The notes under the pieces: generated by a model
The model's database searches: none
Told to the model about the DNA's origin: nothing
The model's input: the letters and a program-made list of their open reading frames with translations, nothing else
Made by a program: the position numbers and the translations under genes
Shown: in pieces, positions 1 through 8,209 of the stretch
Layout: each line of letters begins with the position of its first letter
Numbering within the stretch: position 1 is the first letter of the stretch
NCBI GenBank assembly: GCA_022647725.1
Contig: JALCLG010000001.1
Coordinates: 1,466,001 to 1,530,000 of the forward strand
Source: Bacilli bacterium
GTDB taxonomy: Bacteria > Bacillota_I > Bacilli_A > RFN20 > CAG-288
Reading direction: 5' to 3'
DNA length: 64,000 nt

Positions 1-139
1 AAGACGTCACCGATTGCTGCCCGCAAGCCGGACGGAAAATCCGGCGGAGAAGAAGACTCTGCCAAGTCTAAAAGTTCCTTTTTTACCGCTGAATTGTGTT
101 TCAATGCCTTCTGGGGAACAGGAAGACATTTTTGAAAGC
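1..139 (+). other. Window edge, possible 3' end of an upstream gene
   Basis: Two plus-strand frames are open from the window edge: one stops at 137-139, the other at about 157-159. The first reads as a lysine-, serine- and glutamate-rich tail, which could be the end of a coding region. No family can be named from so short a piece. A short GCCGGA/TCCGGC hairpin near 29-45 has no T-run and is not a convincing terminator. Confidence 0.2.
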
Positions 140-160
140 AATGATTTTACAAAATAACTA

Positions 161-188
161 TTCTTTACGCGAGTTAAATGGCTATAAT
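161..188 (+). promoter_or_regulatory. Probable promoter of the aquaporin gene
   Basis: A perfect TATAAT lies at 183-188 with a weak TTCTTT 16 bases upstream (161-166). A strong AGGAGG ribosome site follows at 214-219. The -10 is good and the -35 is poor, so the exact promoter is an inference. Confidence 0.5.
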
Positions 189-240
189 ATTACCGTGATT
201 CAGTAAATGCCATAGGAGGATTACCACGGATAAAGATTTA

Positions 241-960
241 TTGAAGAAGTCGATTGCTGAGTGCATCGGAACCTTCGTTCTGACGTTCGTCGGCTGCGGT
301 GTCGCCATGTATCTTGGCTGCAACACCACCGGTGGCGTTGTCGGCACTTCCTTTGCGTTCGGACTTTCCGTCGTCGCAATGGCTTACTGCATTGGCAACA
401 TCTCGGGCTGCCACATCAATCCTGCCATCTCTCTCGGTATGCTTTTAACGAAGCGTATCGATCTGAAGACCTTCATCGGTTATGTCATCGGTCAGCTGAT
501 CGGTGGTATCTTAGCCGGCGGTCTTCTTGCTTTGTTTGCTAAGTTCACCTCGGTCGATGTCACGGGTCTTGGCACCAACACGGTCAATGCTGCTTTCTAT
601 GTCAACGGCGAGATCGCTGCCAGCACGCTGATCTTCGGCCTCATCGCCGAAATAGTCTTAACCTTCATCTTCGTTCTTGCTGCCATCGGTGTTACCGATA
701 GCAAGTTTCCTTATGGGAATGTTGCCGGTATCGTCATTGGCTTAACGTTGGTCCTCGTTCACCTTCTTGGCATCAACATCACCGGAACTTCCGTCAATCC
801 TGCCCGTTCAATCGGACCGGCCCTCTGGGCTTTGGCTTTCGGCAATACGGAGCCGATCAAGGAAATCTGGATCTTCATTGTCGGACCTTTAGCCGGTGCA
901 GCCTTAGCAGCTCTTTGCTACAACCTTCTTGCAGGCAAGAAGGAAGAAGCAGCAAAATAG
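241..960 (+). CDS. Aquaporin (MIP family, AqpZ-like water channel)
   Basis: This is a membrane channel of the major intrinsic protein family. It carries water, or possibly small solutes such as glycerol, across the cytoplasmic membrane. About six hydrophobic segments are visible, plus the two half-helix NPA boxes: HINPAIS in the first half and SVNPARS in the second. The second box followed by IGPAL is typical of the AqpZ/water branch rather than GlpF, but the substrate is inferred. The only standard start is TTG at 241, 21 bases from the AGGAGG at 214-219. An in-frame ACG at 226 is spaced better (6 bases) and would add the residues M-D-K-D-L. A single-gene transcript is likely, with its own promoter and terminator. 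Confidence 0.9.
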   Translation: MKKSIAECIGTFVLTFVGCGVAMYLGCNTTGGVVGTSFAFGLSVVAMAYCIGNISGCHINPAISLGMLLTKRIDLKTFIGYVIGQLIGGILAGGLLALFAKFTSVDVTGLGTNTVNAAFYVNGEIAASTLIFGLIAEIVLTFIFVLAAIGVTDSKFPYGNVAGIVIGLTLVLVHLLGINITGTSVNPARSIGPALWALAFGNTEPIKEIWIFIVGPLAGAALAALCYNLLAGKKEEAAK

Positions 961-989
961 TTGTCCATTTGCAGATACTGAAATCACCG

Positions 990-1019
990 AAAAGATCGGC
1001 CTCGCGCCGGTCTTTTTTG
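990..1019 (+). terminator. Rho-independent terminator after the aquaporin gene
   Basis: AAGATCGGC pairs with GCCGGTCTT (one G-U pair) around a CTCGC loop and is followed by a T-run. It lies 30 bases past the stop codon. Confidence 0.85.
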
Positions 1020-1063
1020 TGATGCCCTAAGCATTAAAAATGTAACTGGCTTAGCAAAAGCAT

Positions 1064-1092
1064 TCAACAATTTCCAATTTTTTGTTTATAAT
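1064..1092 (+). promoter_or_regulatory. Putative promoter of the YugP-like gene
   Basis: TATAAT at 1087-1092 has a weak TTCAAC at 1064-1069, 17 bases upstream. A ribosome site AAAGGAA follows at 1117-1123, well placed for a start near 1134 and not for 1203. Confidence 0.45.
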
Positions 1093-1202
1093 AAATTATC
1101 CAGCTATTGAAGAGCTAAAGGAAAGAATCGCCTATAGACCAATTCATTGATTGGATTCGTCAGAATTCCGATGGTAAGCTTGATGGTGTTTCTAACGGTA
1201 TT

Positions 1203-1952
1203 GTGATTGCCATGGTCGTGGTCGTCGGTCTCCTCATTATTGTCTCTGTCTTTGCTTTTATTGTTGAAATCACCTTGGCTATCCGTTATCATGCCTATAA
1301 CAAAAAGCAGAACAGCCTTAACAAGACCGGCGAACAGATTGCCCGCGAACTGCTGGACAAGGAAGGCTTGCAGAATATTGCCGTCAAGGCAACCGGATCC
1401 ATCCTCTTCGGAAACAGCTACTCCCATTACTTCAAGAAGGTCCGTCTGCGCCGTCTGACCTGGAAAAAGACTTCCGTGTCCTCATTGGCCATGGCCTGCC
1501 AGAAATCCTCGCTGGCCGTCTTGGACAAGGAAGGCGACAGGGATATGCGGACCCGGATCATCCTGACTCCAATCATCTACTTCGGCCCATTAGCCTTTGT
1601 CCCGATGATCGTCATCGGAGTTCTCCTTGATTACCTGGTCCTCAAAACCAACGGCATCGTGACCCTGGTCTTCTTAGAGATTGCCTCGCTTATCTATGTT
1701 CTCAGCTTCGTGATGTCTCTGCTTGTCCTCAAGACGGAAAAGAAAGCCCAGACCCGTGCTCTTGAAATTATGGAAAAAGATCAGCTGGCCACCCCGGAGG
1801 AACAGGAAATGTGTGCCAAGCTTTTCCGCTTATACAACATCGAATATGTCAACGATATGGTGATTGCTCTTCTCGAACTGATCTACTATGTTCTCCAGAT
1901 TGCCGGCTATGCTCAGGGCGGCGGTTTCTCCACCTCTTCCTCGAAAGACTAA
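1203..1952 (+). CDS. YugP-like membrane protein lacking the HExxH zinc motif (pseudoprotease)
   Basis: The layout matches the neutral zinc metallopeptidase family of B. subtilis YugP: an N-terminal membrane helix; a TGEQIARELLDKEGL segment like the family's TGxxxARxILxxxGL; an SHYFKKVRLRR stretch where the family has HYDPRTKTVRLS; two central membrane helices; and a C-terminal helix ending at the usual length. The family's AAHEVGH active site is replaced here by LAMACQKSS (coordinates about 1490-1511), so neither zinc histidine nor the catalytic glutamate remains. The reading frame is intact. GTG at 1203 falls inside the first membrane helix. The frame is open upstream, and a ribosome site at 1117-1123 points to an ATA codon at 1134, giving M-D-Q-F-I-D-W. 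The function of an inactive form is unknown. Assignment is by recalled family pattern, not a search. Confidence 0.7.
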   Translation: MIAMVVVVGLLIIVSVFAFIVEITLAIRYHAYNKKQNSLNKTGEQIARELLDKEGLQNIAVKATGSILFGNSYSHYFKKVRLRRLTWKKTSVSSLAMACQKSSLAVLDKEGDRDMRTRIILTPIIYFGPLAFVPMIVIGVLLDYLVLKTNGIVTLVFLEIASLIYVLSFVMSLLVLKTEKKAQTRALEIMEKDQLATPEEQEMCAKLFRLYNIEYVNDMVIALLELIYYVLQIAGYAQGGGFSTSSSKD

Positions 1953-2085
1953 AAGGATTGCTGACGTTGCTTCCTTGCCTTTTTTACGGCTGAAAAACCG
2001 AAAAAACAGGCTTTTCTTACAAAGCTTTTGGATATTTTCTTTTAGATTCAAAACAGGCTTTTTTAGAAACCTGACAAACGTTCTT

Positions 2086-2967
2086 TTAGGCAGTCTTCTT
2101 GACTGACTCGGCTTTCTTGACGACACCGACATAGCAATGCGTTCCTAAATTGAAGAGAGCAAAGCTGATGAGATAACCCATCGTGACATCGCTGGCAAAG
2201 TGGGCACCGACAGCAATCCGGCTGACGGCACAGAGCACAGCCCAGAGGTAGATGACAATCCGTAATCTCAGTTCCTTGCCTCGCAAGACCGGCGAGAAGG
2301 CCGGCAAGAGAATCCAGATCAGCGTGGCAATGGCATTCATCGTATGACCCGAGGGGAAAGAAGCAAAGTTATCACTGAATTTTCCGCTGCACTGCGGACG
2401 GTACCACGGCACGAAGTGAGAAGCGGCATCCGGACCATACGTGGCTAAAAGATAACGCCAGCGGGGACGGTACCAGAGCAGCTTCAGCAGGTTCATGACG
2501 CCGAGGATGACCAGATAGAGGATAATGACGAAGCAGCCGTAGAGGAAGGCCCGTTTCGGATTATCGACCGGCAGGATATGAGCTAATAGTCCTCCAGTGA
2601 CACCATAGAAGACAGCAACCAAGGCTCCTAACCAGTAATAGCCATTGCCGGTCAGGTTCTTGACGTAAGAGTAGATCATGCCGCCGCCGTAGACCGACAG
2701 AGCAACGAAGCAGAAGCCGAAGAGGATTCCGAAGAGGATGCTCTTGGCTTTCGTGTCTTTCGGCCGGAACCGGAAAGCCAATCCGGTGGCCAGGACACAG
2801 CCGAACTGGAAGGGCACCTCAGCCAGATTCTCCATCACCCGGCCCAAGGTATTACCCGTATCCTTGCAAAGGTATTGGGTAATCGTCAGGTCATAGAAAC
2901 TGAAAACCACCAGCAGCACGGCTAAGAGAGGATAGAGAATTGCTTTTTCTGTTTTTGAGACAATCAT
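2086..2967 (-). CDS. PAP2-superfamily membrane phosphatase
   Basis: This is a type 2 phosphatidic acid phosphatase-like membrane enzyme. Such proteins dephosphorylate phosphatidate, undecaprenyl diphosphate or related lipids at the outer membrane face. The three signature blocks are present: K-x4-RPR (KLLWYRPR), PSGHT, and SR-x5-H-x3-D (SRIAVGAHFASD). Several hydrophobic helices lie before and between them. At 293 residues it is longer than minimal PAP2 proteins because of extra N-terminal helices. Whether the substrate is undecaprenyl diphosphate (BacA/BcrC-like role) or another lipid cannot be told. It is transcribed divergently from the GH43 gene and converges with the YugP-like gene. Confidence 0.85.
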   Translation of the reverse strand: MIVSKTEKAILYPLLAVLLVVFSFYDLTITQYLCKDTGNTLGRVMENLAEVPFQFGCVLATGLAFRFRPKDTKAKSILFGILFGFCFVALSVYGGGMIYSYVKNLTGNGYYWLGALVAVFYGVTGGLLAHILPVDNPKRAFLYGCFVIILYLVILGVMNLLKLLWYRPRWRYLLATYGPDAASHFVPWYRPQCSGKFSDNFASFPSGHTMNAIATLIWILLPAFSPVLRGKELRLRIVIYLWAVLCAVSRIAVGAHFASDVTMGYLISFALFNLGTHCYVGVVKKAESVKKTA

Positions 2968-2995
2968 CGTTAACTTCCTTTCACTGATTTCACCT

Positions 2996-3052
2996 ATTAT
3001 AATTCCAAAGCCGAGCCGAAGAGCGGTTTTCTTCCGAAGAACCTGCTATAAT
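2996..3052. promoter_or_regulatory. Divergent -10 boxes between the PAP2 and GH43 genes
   Basis: TATAAT reads on the minus strand at 3001-2996 (toward the phosphatase) and on the plus strand at 3047-3052 (toward the hydrolase). Neither has a good -35. The plus-strand box is followed by an AGGTGG ribosome site at 3060-3065. Confidence 0.45.
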
Positions 3053-3073
3053 AGGTCTCAGGTGGTGGTGACT

Positions 3074-4519
3074 ATGGTAAAACAGGTTTACAATCCGTAT
3101 TTACCTCTCTATGAATATATTCCTGATGGGGAACCTCATGTTTACGATGGGCGTCTTTTTGTCTATGGCTCGCATGATCAGTTCGGGGCCTTTGCTTTCT
3201 GCCACAACGACTATGTCAGCTGGTCCGCACCGTTAGACGATCTCAGTGATTGGCGCTTCGAAGGACTGCTTTATTCTAAAAAAGAGGATCCTGACAACAA
3301 GCATGGTCACTATGATCTTTATGCACCGGATGTTACCTTAGGTCCCGACGGCCGTTATTATGTTTATTATGAGTTCGGATTCAAGTCCAAGCTCGGTGTG
3401 GCAGTCAGTGACTCGCCCCAGGGTCCGTTCCATTATTTAGGGCATGTCCATTTCAAGGATGGCCATGAACTGGGAACAAAGAAAGGGGATGTCTTCCCCT
3501 TTGATCCCGGCGTTCTGACCGATGAGGACAAACGGGTTTATCTCTATGTCGGCTTCGGTCCGGATCATTGGTTCCCGCAGATCCGCAGCGGCGTCAAGCA
3601 TGACGGCTGCTATGCCTTTGAACTGGAACCGGATATGCTGACCATCAAAGACGGCCCGCATAAGGTGCTGGACAGAAAAGGCTTGGCCAGCAAGGAATTC
3701 CAGGGACATGAGTTCTTTGAGGCCAGTTCCATCCGCAAGATCAACGGACTTTATTATCTGTCGTATTCGTCCATCAACGGCCACGAGCTTTGCTATTCCA
3801 CCTCTAGCTCGCCTTTCGGTCCGTTCACCTATGGCGGAACCTTAGTCTCCAATGGCGATGTCTTCCTCAACGGCAGGACAGCCAGCGAGGCTTGCTATCC
3901 TTTAGGCAACAACCATGGCGGACTCGTCAATGTCAACGGCCAGTGGTATATCTTCTATCATCGGCATACCAACTACACCAATACCGACCGTCAGGGCATG
4001 GCGGAGAAGATTGTTTTGGATGATCAGGGACATTTTCATCAGGCGGAGATGACCTCCTGCGGGCTTAACGGCGGTCCCTTGAAGGGACAGGGCCTTTATC
4101 CGGCTTCCATCTGCTGTCTTCTGAAACCCAAAGGCGGGAATGTCTTCTATCCTTTCTGCAAGACCCCTTATCAGAAGCATCATAAGACCTATCTCACCCA
4201 ATCCGGACCGGATGACAGCGTGATGACGACTCAGTACATCCATGACATCCATGACAAGACCTATGTCGGCTACAAATACTTTGACCTTTCTAAGACCCAT
4301 CTGGTGGGTCTCTATCTGAAAGGCAAGTTCTCCGGTACCTTATGTATGGCTTTCCATGAGAAAGGTCCGGAAGTCAATGCCATCCATCTGCAACTGAATA
4401 CCAAGCATTATACGGAGATGCTGATGCCGGTTCCGCAGGGAGCCTCCGCCTGCACCGGTCTCTTCTTCCGCTTCTCCGGAAAAGGATCATTGGACTTCAA
4501 CAAGTTTGAGCTGAAATAG
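3074..4519 (+). CDS. Glycoside hydrolase family 43 protein
   Basis: This is a likely five-bladed beta-propeller glycosidase of the GH43 type, acting on arabinose- or xylose-containing plant glycans. The start has the family look: a PDGEPHVYDGRLFVYGSHD block with the candidate catalytic aspartate region. Next come YAPDVTLGPDGRYYVYY, which carries the second conserved aspartate, and FFEASSIRKINGLYYLSY, which carries the candidate general-acid glutamate. About 130 C-terminal residues may form a small beta-rich accessory domain. No signal peptide is seen, so the enzyme should act in the cytoplasm on imported oligosaccharides. I chose ATG 3074 over GTG 3062 because the AGGTGG site sits 8-10 bases upstream of it. 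The esterase gene follows after 2 bases, which suggests joint work on a substituted glycan. Confidence 0.8.
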   Translation: MVKQVYNPYLPLYEYIPDGEPHVYDGRLFVYGSHDQFGAFAFCHNDYVSWSAPLDDLSDWRFEGLLYSKKEDPDNKHGHYDLYAPDVTLGPDGRYYVYYEFGFKSKLGVAVSDSPQGPFHYLGHVHFKDGHELGTKKGDVFPFDPGVLTDEDKRVYLYVGFGPDHWFPQIRSGVKHDGCYAFELEPDMLTIKDGPHKVLDRKGLASKEFQGHEFFEASSIRKINGLYYLSYSSINGHELCYSTSSSPFGPFTYGGTLVSNGDVFLNGRTASEACYPLGNNHGGLVNVNGQWYIFYHRHTNYTNTDRQGMAEKIVLDDQGHFHQAEMTSCGLNGGPLKGQGLYPASICCLLKPKGGNVFYPFCKTPYQKHHKTYLTQSGPDDSVMTTQYIHDIHDKTYVGYKYFDLSKTHLVGLYLKGKFSGTLCMAFHEKGPEVNAIHLQLNTKHYTEMLMPVPQGASACTGLFFRFSGKGSLDFNKFELK

Positions 4520-4521
4520 CT

Positions 4522-5181
4522 ATGGAAATCAATCGTATCTTCCACGATTATGAGATAACCTATTCGGTCAAAGGAACAGAAGTTGTTTCTGAAAATCCTG
4601 CTTTTATCTATGGCTTTGAAGACGAGCTTCCGATGACGGATTTTCCGGGCCTGGTGCTGGTCACCTTGACCGGAGCTGACTGGGAGAAGGACTTCTCGCC
4701 CTATCCCCATAGCAAGGTCTTTCATGGCGGCCACGATTTTGCCGGTCAGGGACCGCAGTTCCTGGCTCGGCTTTTCAGGATGGTCCCGGTGATCGAAGAG
4801 GCCTTATCCCTTCAACCGTCTCAGCGGATCCTTGCCGGCTATTCCTTAGCCGGCTTGGCGGCCTTGGACGCGTCCCTGATGAGTGATCTTTTCAGCGGCA
4901 TTGCCTGTGTCTCCGGATCCGTATGGTATCCAGGGTATCTGGCCAAGTTAGCCAAGACTCCGTGTCTTGCCAAAGCCGTCTATTTCTCCATCGGCTCGCA
5001 TGAAAGCGAGACCCGGAATCCGGTTCTCTCCACCGCCAGGGACTGTCAGGAAAAAGCGGCTGCTCTCTTAGCCAAGCAAGGCAAGAAGACCCTTTTCGAA
5101 GTCAATGACGGCGGTCATTTCGTGGATGTCACTCCCCGAGTGGAAAAAGGAATCCGCTGGCTTCTTGAAAACCTTTCCTAA
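4522..5181 (+). CDS. Alpha/beta-hydrolase-fold esterase
   Basis: The 219-residue protein has a nucleophile elbow GYSLAG (serine hydrolase motif G-x-S-x-x-G), preceded by a beta strand (ILA), and a late NDGGHF that offers the catalytic histidine. This fits a cytoplasmic carboxylesterase or acyl-esterase of the alpha/beta superfamily. It starts 2 bases after the GH43 stop, so the two are almost certainly co-transcribed. A role in removing acetyl or feruloyl groups from imported oligosaccharides is inferred from context only. No signal peptide or membrane segment is seen. Confidence 0.65.
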   Translation: MEINRIFHDYEITYSVKGTEVVSENPAFIYGFEDELPMTDFPGLVLVTLTGADWEKDFSPYPHSKVFHGGHDFAGQGPQFLARLFRMVPVIEEALSLQPSQRILAGYSLAGLAALDASLMSDLFSGIACVSGSVWYPGYLAKLAKTPCLAKAVYFSIGSHESETRNPVLSTARDCQEKAAALLAKQGKKTLFEVNDGGHFVDVTPRVEKGIRWLLENLS

Positions 5182-5185
5182 AGCG

Positions 5186-5214
5186 TTGACCTCACCCCTG
5201 AAAAGGGTTAACCT
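5186..5214 (+). promoter_or_regulatory. Promoter of tRNA-Arg
   Basis: TTGACC at 5186-5191 lies 17 bases before TAACCT at 5209-5214. The expected transcription start is 3-5 bases ahead of the tRNA, which is usual for single tRNA genes. Confidence 0.5.
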
Positions 5215-5224
5215 ATTAAAGTTT

Positions 5225-5301
5225 GCCCCCATAGCTCAGCTGGATAGAGCATCTGACTTCGAATCAGAGGGCCAGGAGTTCGAATCTCCTTGGGGGCACC
5301 A
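5225..5301 (+). tRNA. tRNA-Arg (anticodon TCG), CCA encoded
   Basis: A full cloverleaf folds by eye: acceptor GCCCCCA/TGGGGGC, D stem GCTC/GAGC, anticodon stem TCTGA/TCAGA with loop CTTCGAA, T stem AGGAG/CTCCT with TTCGAAT, then discriminator A and encoded CCA. Anticodon TCG reads CGA and, by wobble, other CGN arginine codons. It is a single gene with its own terminator. Confidence 0.95.
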
Positions 5302-5311
5302 TCCGTTTTCT

Positions 5312-5334
5312 AAGCTGGTTAAGCCAGCTTTTTT
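5312..5334 (+). terminator. Terminator of tRNA-Arg
   Basis: AAGCTGG pairs with CCAGCTT across a short TTAAG loop and runs into TTTT. Confidence 0.85.
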
Positions 5335-5665
5335 AGTTAAACAAGCGAGTCTACGTTCGGTTGCTATCCTTGGCTTCTCTTTTTTGCTATCCTTTTGGCT
5401 GAAGGCGAGAGAAAACAACAGGCCAGGGAAATACCAGGTTGTCTTGTCCGGGTCCTCGGACAGAGGCTCTTATTCATCATTACAGCCATCCCGGTTTTGT
5501 CATCGTGAATGGATACCTTATCCCGGGAAAAGGAGTCACTGCTCAGGGGTTTCAAAACTGCCATGCCCGGATCTGGAACCGTTGGAGCATTAGGCTGATG
5601 GGTCTTTTCGCTTCCTCTTTGAAATCCCTTGACACGAGGCAGCGAAAACGGTTTCCAAAGGGTGA
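5335..5665. other. About 330 bases with no recognisable gene
   Basis: Short open frames exist on both strands, but none has a ribosome site or a familiar protein pattern. I see a GTCCG/CGGAC mini-hairpin near 5446-5461 and a repeated TGCTATCCTT (around 5362 and 5386). Composition is like the host. It may be a decayed gene or an unrecognised small RNA; nothing supports a choice. Confidence 0.4.
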
Positions 5666-5700
5666 CAAAAACTGCCCTGTCCGATAAGGACAAGGCAGTT
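5666..5700 (-). terminator. Terminator of galE
   Basis: Read on the minus strand, AACTGCCTTGTCC pairs with GGACAGGGCAGTT around a TTATC loop and continues into a T-run. It lies 14 bases after the galE stop. Confidence 0.85.
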
Positions 5701-5713
5701 GGGCTTCTGAAAA

Positions 5714-6844
5714 CTAAAGGTTGTTGGCTTTCTTGAGGGCGTGATAACGCTCGCGGTCTTTGAGCTCGATGTCTTCGAAGAGATCCTGGGTGTTCTTGGC
5801 TTCCGGATAGGTCAGGAGATTGTTTTTTTCTTCCTTGGTGAACTTATCGTGGCTAACGCCATAGAGTTCCGGATGCTTGTTACGCCAACTGACATCATCG
5901 GTGATCATCTGCTTCAGGTCTCTCGTCGGCTTCCAGCCTAAGATCTCTTTGGCCTTGACGTTAGAGGCAACGATGCTATCGGCATCGCCGGCCCGACGCG
6001 GACCGAAGACATACTTCACCGGCTTGCCGGTGACCTCGCCGACGGTCTTGATGATCTCAAGGTTAGTGTAACCCGTCTCGCTGCCGAGGTTGATGGTCTG
6101 GCTTGCGCCGCCATTGAGGAGCATCTTCATGCCTAAGACATGGGCATCGGCCAGATCGAGGACATGGATATAGTCGCGGAGGTTAGTGCCATCTCTCGTC
6201 TGATAGTCGTTGCCGAAGACCGTCATGGTCTTGCCGGAGAGCGAGGCATTGACGGTGACAGGGATGATATGGGTCTCGACCGGATGGGCTTCGCCGATGC
6301 TGCCATCGTCGCTGGCGCCGGCGACATTGAAATAACGGAAGATGCAATGCTTGATGCCATAGGCCTTCTCGCAGTCGCCGATCAGATGTTCGGCAGCTAA
6401 TTTGGAGAAGCCATACGGACTTTCCGGACGGAGCGGGGCATCTTCGGTGATGGCCGGCTCTTTGCTGGTGCCATAGACAGCGGCGGTGGAGGAGAAGACG
6501 ATGGCTTTGACGTCATGACGGTGCATGACTCTCAGAATCGAGATGACGGCGGAGAAGTTGTCATCGAAGTAGCTTAAGGGATGGCTGACGCTCTCCGGCA
6601 CGATGATCTTGCCGGCAAACTGCATGACGCCGGCAATCTTGTTATGGCTGAAAACGCTGTCCATCAAGGCAAGATTACGGACATCGCCGCAGACAAACTG
6701 CGCCTTCGGATCGATGGCAGCGGCATGGCCGGTGGAGAGATTATCGATGACGATGACCTCAAAGCCTGCCTTGATCAGCTGTCGGACCGCATGCGAACCG
6801 ATATAGCCTGCTCCTCCCGTCACAACAATCTTTCCTGTTTCCAT
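5714..6844 (-). CDS. galE: UDP-glucose 4-epimerase
   Basis: This enzyme interconverts UDP-galactose and UDP-glucose in the Leloir pathway, using tightly bound NAD in the cytoplasm. The NAD-binding glycine motif GGAGYIGSH is at the N-terminus. The SSTAAVYG segment and the YGFSK pair give the S/T...Y-x3-K catalytic set. The DYIHVLDLADAH stretch is typical of GalE. At 376 residues it is about 40 longer than usual, with a charged C-terminal tail. The other Leloir genes (galK, galT) are 15 kb away on the opposite strand, so galE is regulated separately and may also feed surface-polysaccharide synthesis. A ribosome site AAAGGAT precedes ATG 6844. Confidence 0.95.
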   Translation of the reverse strand: METGKIVVTGGAGYIGSHAVRQLIKAGFEVIVIDNLSTGHAAAIDPKAQFVCGDVRNLALMDSVFSHNKIAGVMQFAGKIIVPESVSHPLSYFDDNFSAVISILRVMHRHDVKAIVFSSTAAVYGTSKEPAITEDAPLRPESPYGFSKLAAEHLIGDCEKAYGIKHCIFRYFNVAGASDDGSIGEAHPVETHIIPVTVNASLSGKTMTVFGNDYQTRDGTNLRDYIHVLDLADAHVLGMKMLLNGGASQTINLGSETGYTNLEIIKTVGEVTGKPVKYVFGPRRAGDADSIVASNVKAKEILGWKPTRDLKQMITDDVSWRNKHPELYGVSHDKFTKEEKNNLLTYPEAKNTQDLFEDIELKDRERYHALKKANNL

Positions 6845-6897
6845 AGTGAATGATCCTTTCTTTTATTTCCCAAGAGACTTACGTCAACGAGTTTAAA

Positions 6898-8193
6898 TCA
6901 GACCAGCACGGCTTCCACCTGACTGACACGATCGGTCGAATTGCTGACCAGATAGCTCTCCTTGCCAAGCCGGGTGGTGACCGGGGCCAGAAGACTGTTA
7001 CCCGTCACGCCGCTATAGCCTTCTCCGGCATGTTCCAGATAGCCGGTCATCTCCCGGACTTCCGGATATTCGTCATAGCCGGCTAAGGAGGAGGTGCCAG
7101 CGAGAACCTGCGTCTTGTAGTTGCTGTCGGAGGTTAGGAAGCTGGCATAGGAGTCGGTTAGCACCGACGAGAGGCAGACGCTCTTGAGGCTCTGAATGGC
7201 GCTGGCTGCGCTGAGAGACGAGACATAGGTGACTTTCAGATTGCCTTTCGCGTTGATGGCGTCGGCCGTGGCTTTGAGACTATCGAGATCCGTCTTCGGG
7301 GCCGTGCCGATGTCATAAAGGTTGCCCGAGCCGTCGTTGAGGAATTCCTGAGAGAAAAGCACCGCATCATAATAGCCGCTGGGAAGCTTCTCCCCGCTCT
7401 GGGTGACACTGATCAGGGTATAGGGCGAGACGGCATTGTTCTTGAAGACGATCTTCTTCCGTTTGCCGCTGGCATCCTTGAAGGTATAAAGCGTTTCCGA
7501 AATGGAGGTTTCCGACGAGACGGAATACGGATAGATAGTGCTGGTATTCTCGCCCTGGTCGGTCTGGTAAGGATAGATCAGATAGTCGCCTTCGGCTAAC
7601 AAGGATAAATCGATATAGGCCTTGCCGGAGGCAAAATCCGTCTTCCACTGACTGCTGGTATGCGGACTGGCCGAGACATTGTAAAGAGCCATGCCGCTAG
7701 AGCCGGAACCGGCGGCTTTCTCGGCCGTTGCCGGCAAGACAATGTCCTTGTCGATCTTGGTTTCGGAGACGAACATCTTGGTGCCGACAAAGCCGTAGTC
7801 CTTGATCTTCAGCTTGTTGGAAAGGCTGCTGTTGGCCGTGCCGAAGGAGTCATAGACCTTCTTGGAATCATTGACGCTCTTGTTGGTGAGGCAGAGATAG
7901 CTTTCGCTCTTGGTCTTGTTGAAGGTCGGATCGCTGAAGAAGACGGCCACGCAATAGACGGCGGCACCTAAGGTCGCTAAGGCCACCAGCAAAGAGACGA
8001 GCCGGATGATCTTGTCATTCCGCTTCTTCTTGGCTGCCAATTCGTCTTTGGGAGCGGTCGAAATGCTGACCGTGACGGTCGAACCGTCGGTCGTCTGCGA
8101 AATGCCAGCCTGCGGCTGAGCGGTGTTGGGTTGAGGAGTGGTCTGCGGGGCTGGATTCTTGGCGCTATCGTCTTTCTTGCGATTGAACCACAT
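6898..8193 (-). CDS. Membrane-anchored extracytoplasmic protein of unknown function
   Basis: I do not recognise the family. The first ~60 residues are a cytoplasmic, Pro/Gln/Thr-rich and then basic segment (AAKKKRNDK). One strong membrane helix follows at roughly residues 63-88. The remaining ~340 residues are Ser/Thr/Gly/Tyr-rich and probably lie outside the cell. The topology, a single-pass type II protein with a large outer domain, is inferred. It begins 16 bases after asnS and probably shares the tsa-asnS transcript. It has no catalytic motif I can name and no LPXTG or PASTA repeat. Confidence 0.7.
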   Translation of the reverse strand: MWFNRKKDDSAKNPAPQTTPQPNTAQPQAGISQTTDGSTVTVSISTAPKDELAAKKKRNDKIIRLVSLLVALATLGAAVYCVAVFFSDPTFNKTKSESYLCLTNKSVNDSKKVYDSFGTANSSLSNKLKIKDYGFVGTKMFVSETKIDKDIVLPATAEKAAGSGSSGMALYNVSASPHTSSQWKTDFASGKAYIDLSLLAEGDYLIYPYQTDQGENTSTIYPYSVSSETSISETLYTFKDASGKRKKIVFKNNAVSPYTLISVTQSGEKLPSGYYDAVLFSQEFLNDGSGNLYDIGTAPKTDLDSLKATADAINAKGNLKVTYVSSLSAASAIQSLKSVCLSSVLTDSYASFLTSDSNYKTQVLAGTSSLAGYDEYPEVREMTGYLEHAGEGYSGVTGNSLLAPVTTRLGKESYLVSNSTDRVSQVEAVLV

Positions 8194-8209
8194 GGTATTC
8201 CTTGATTGA

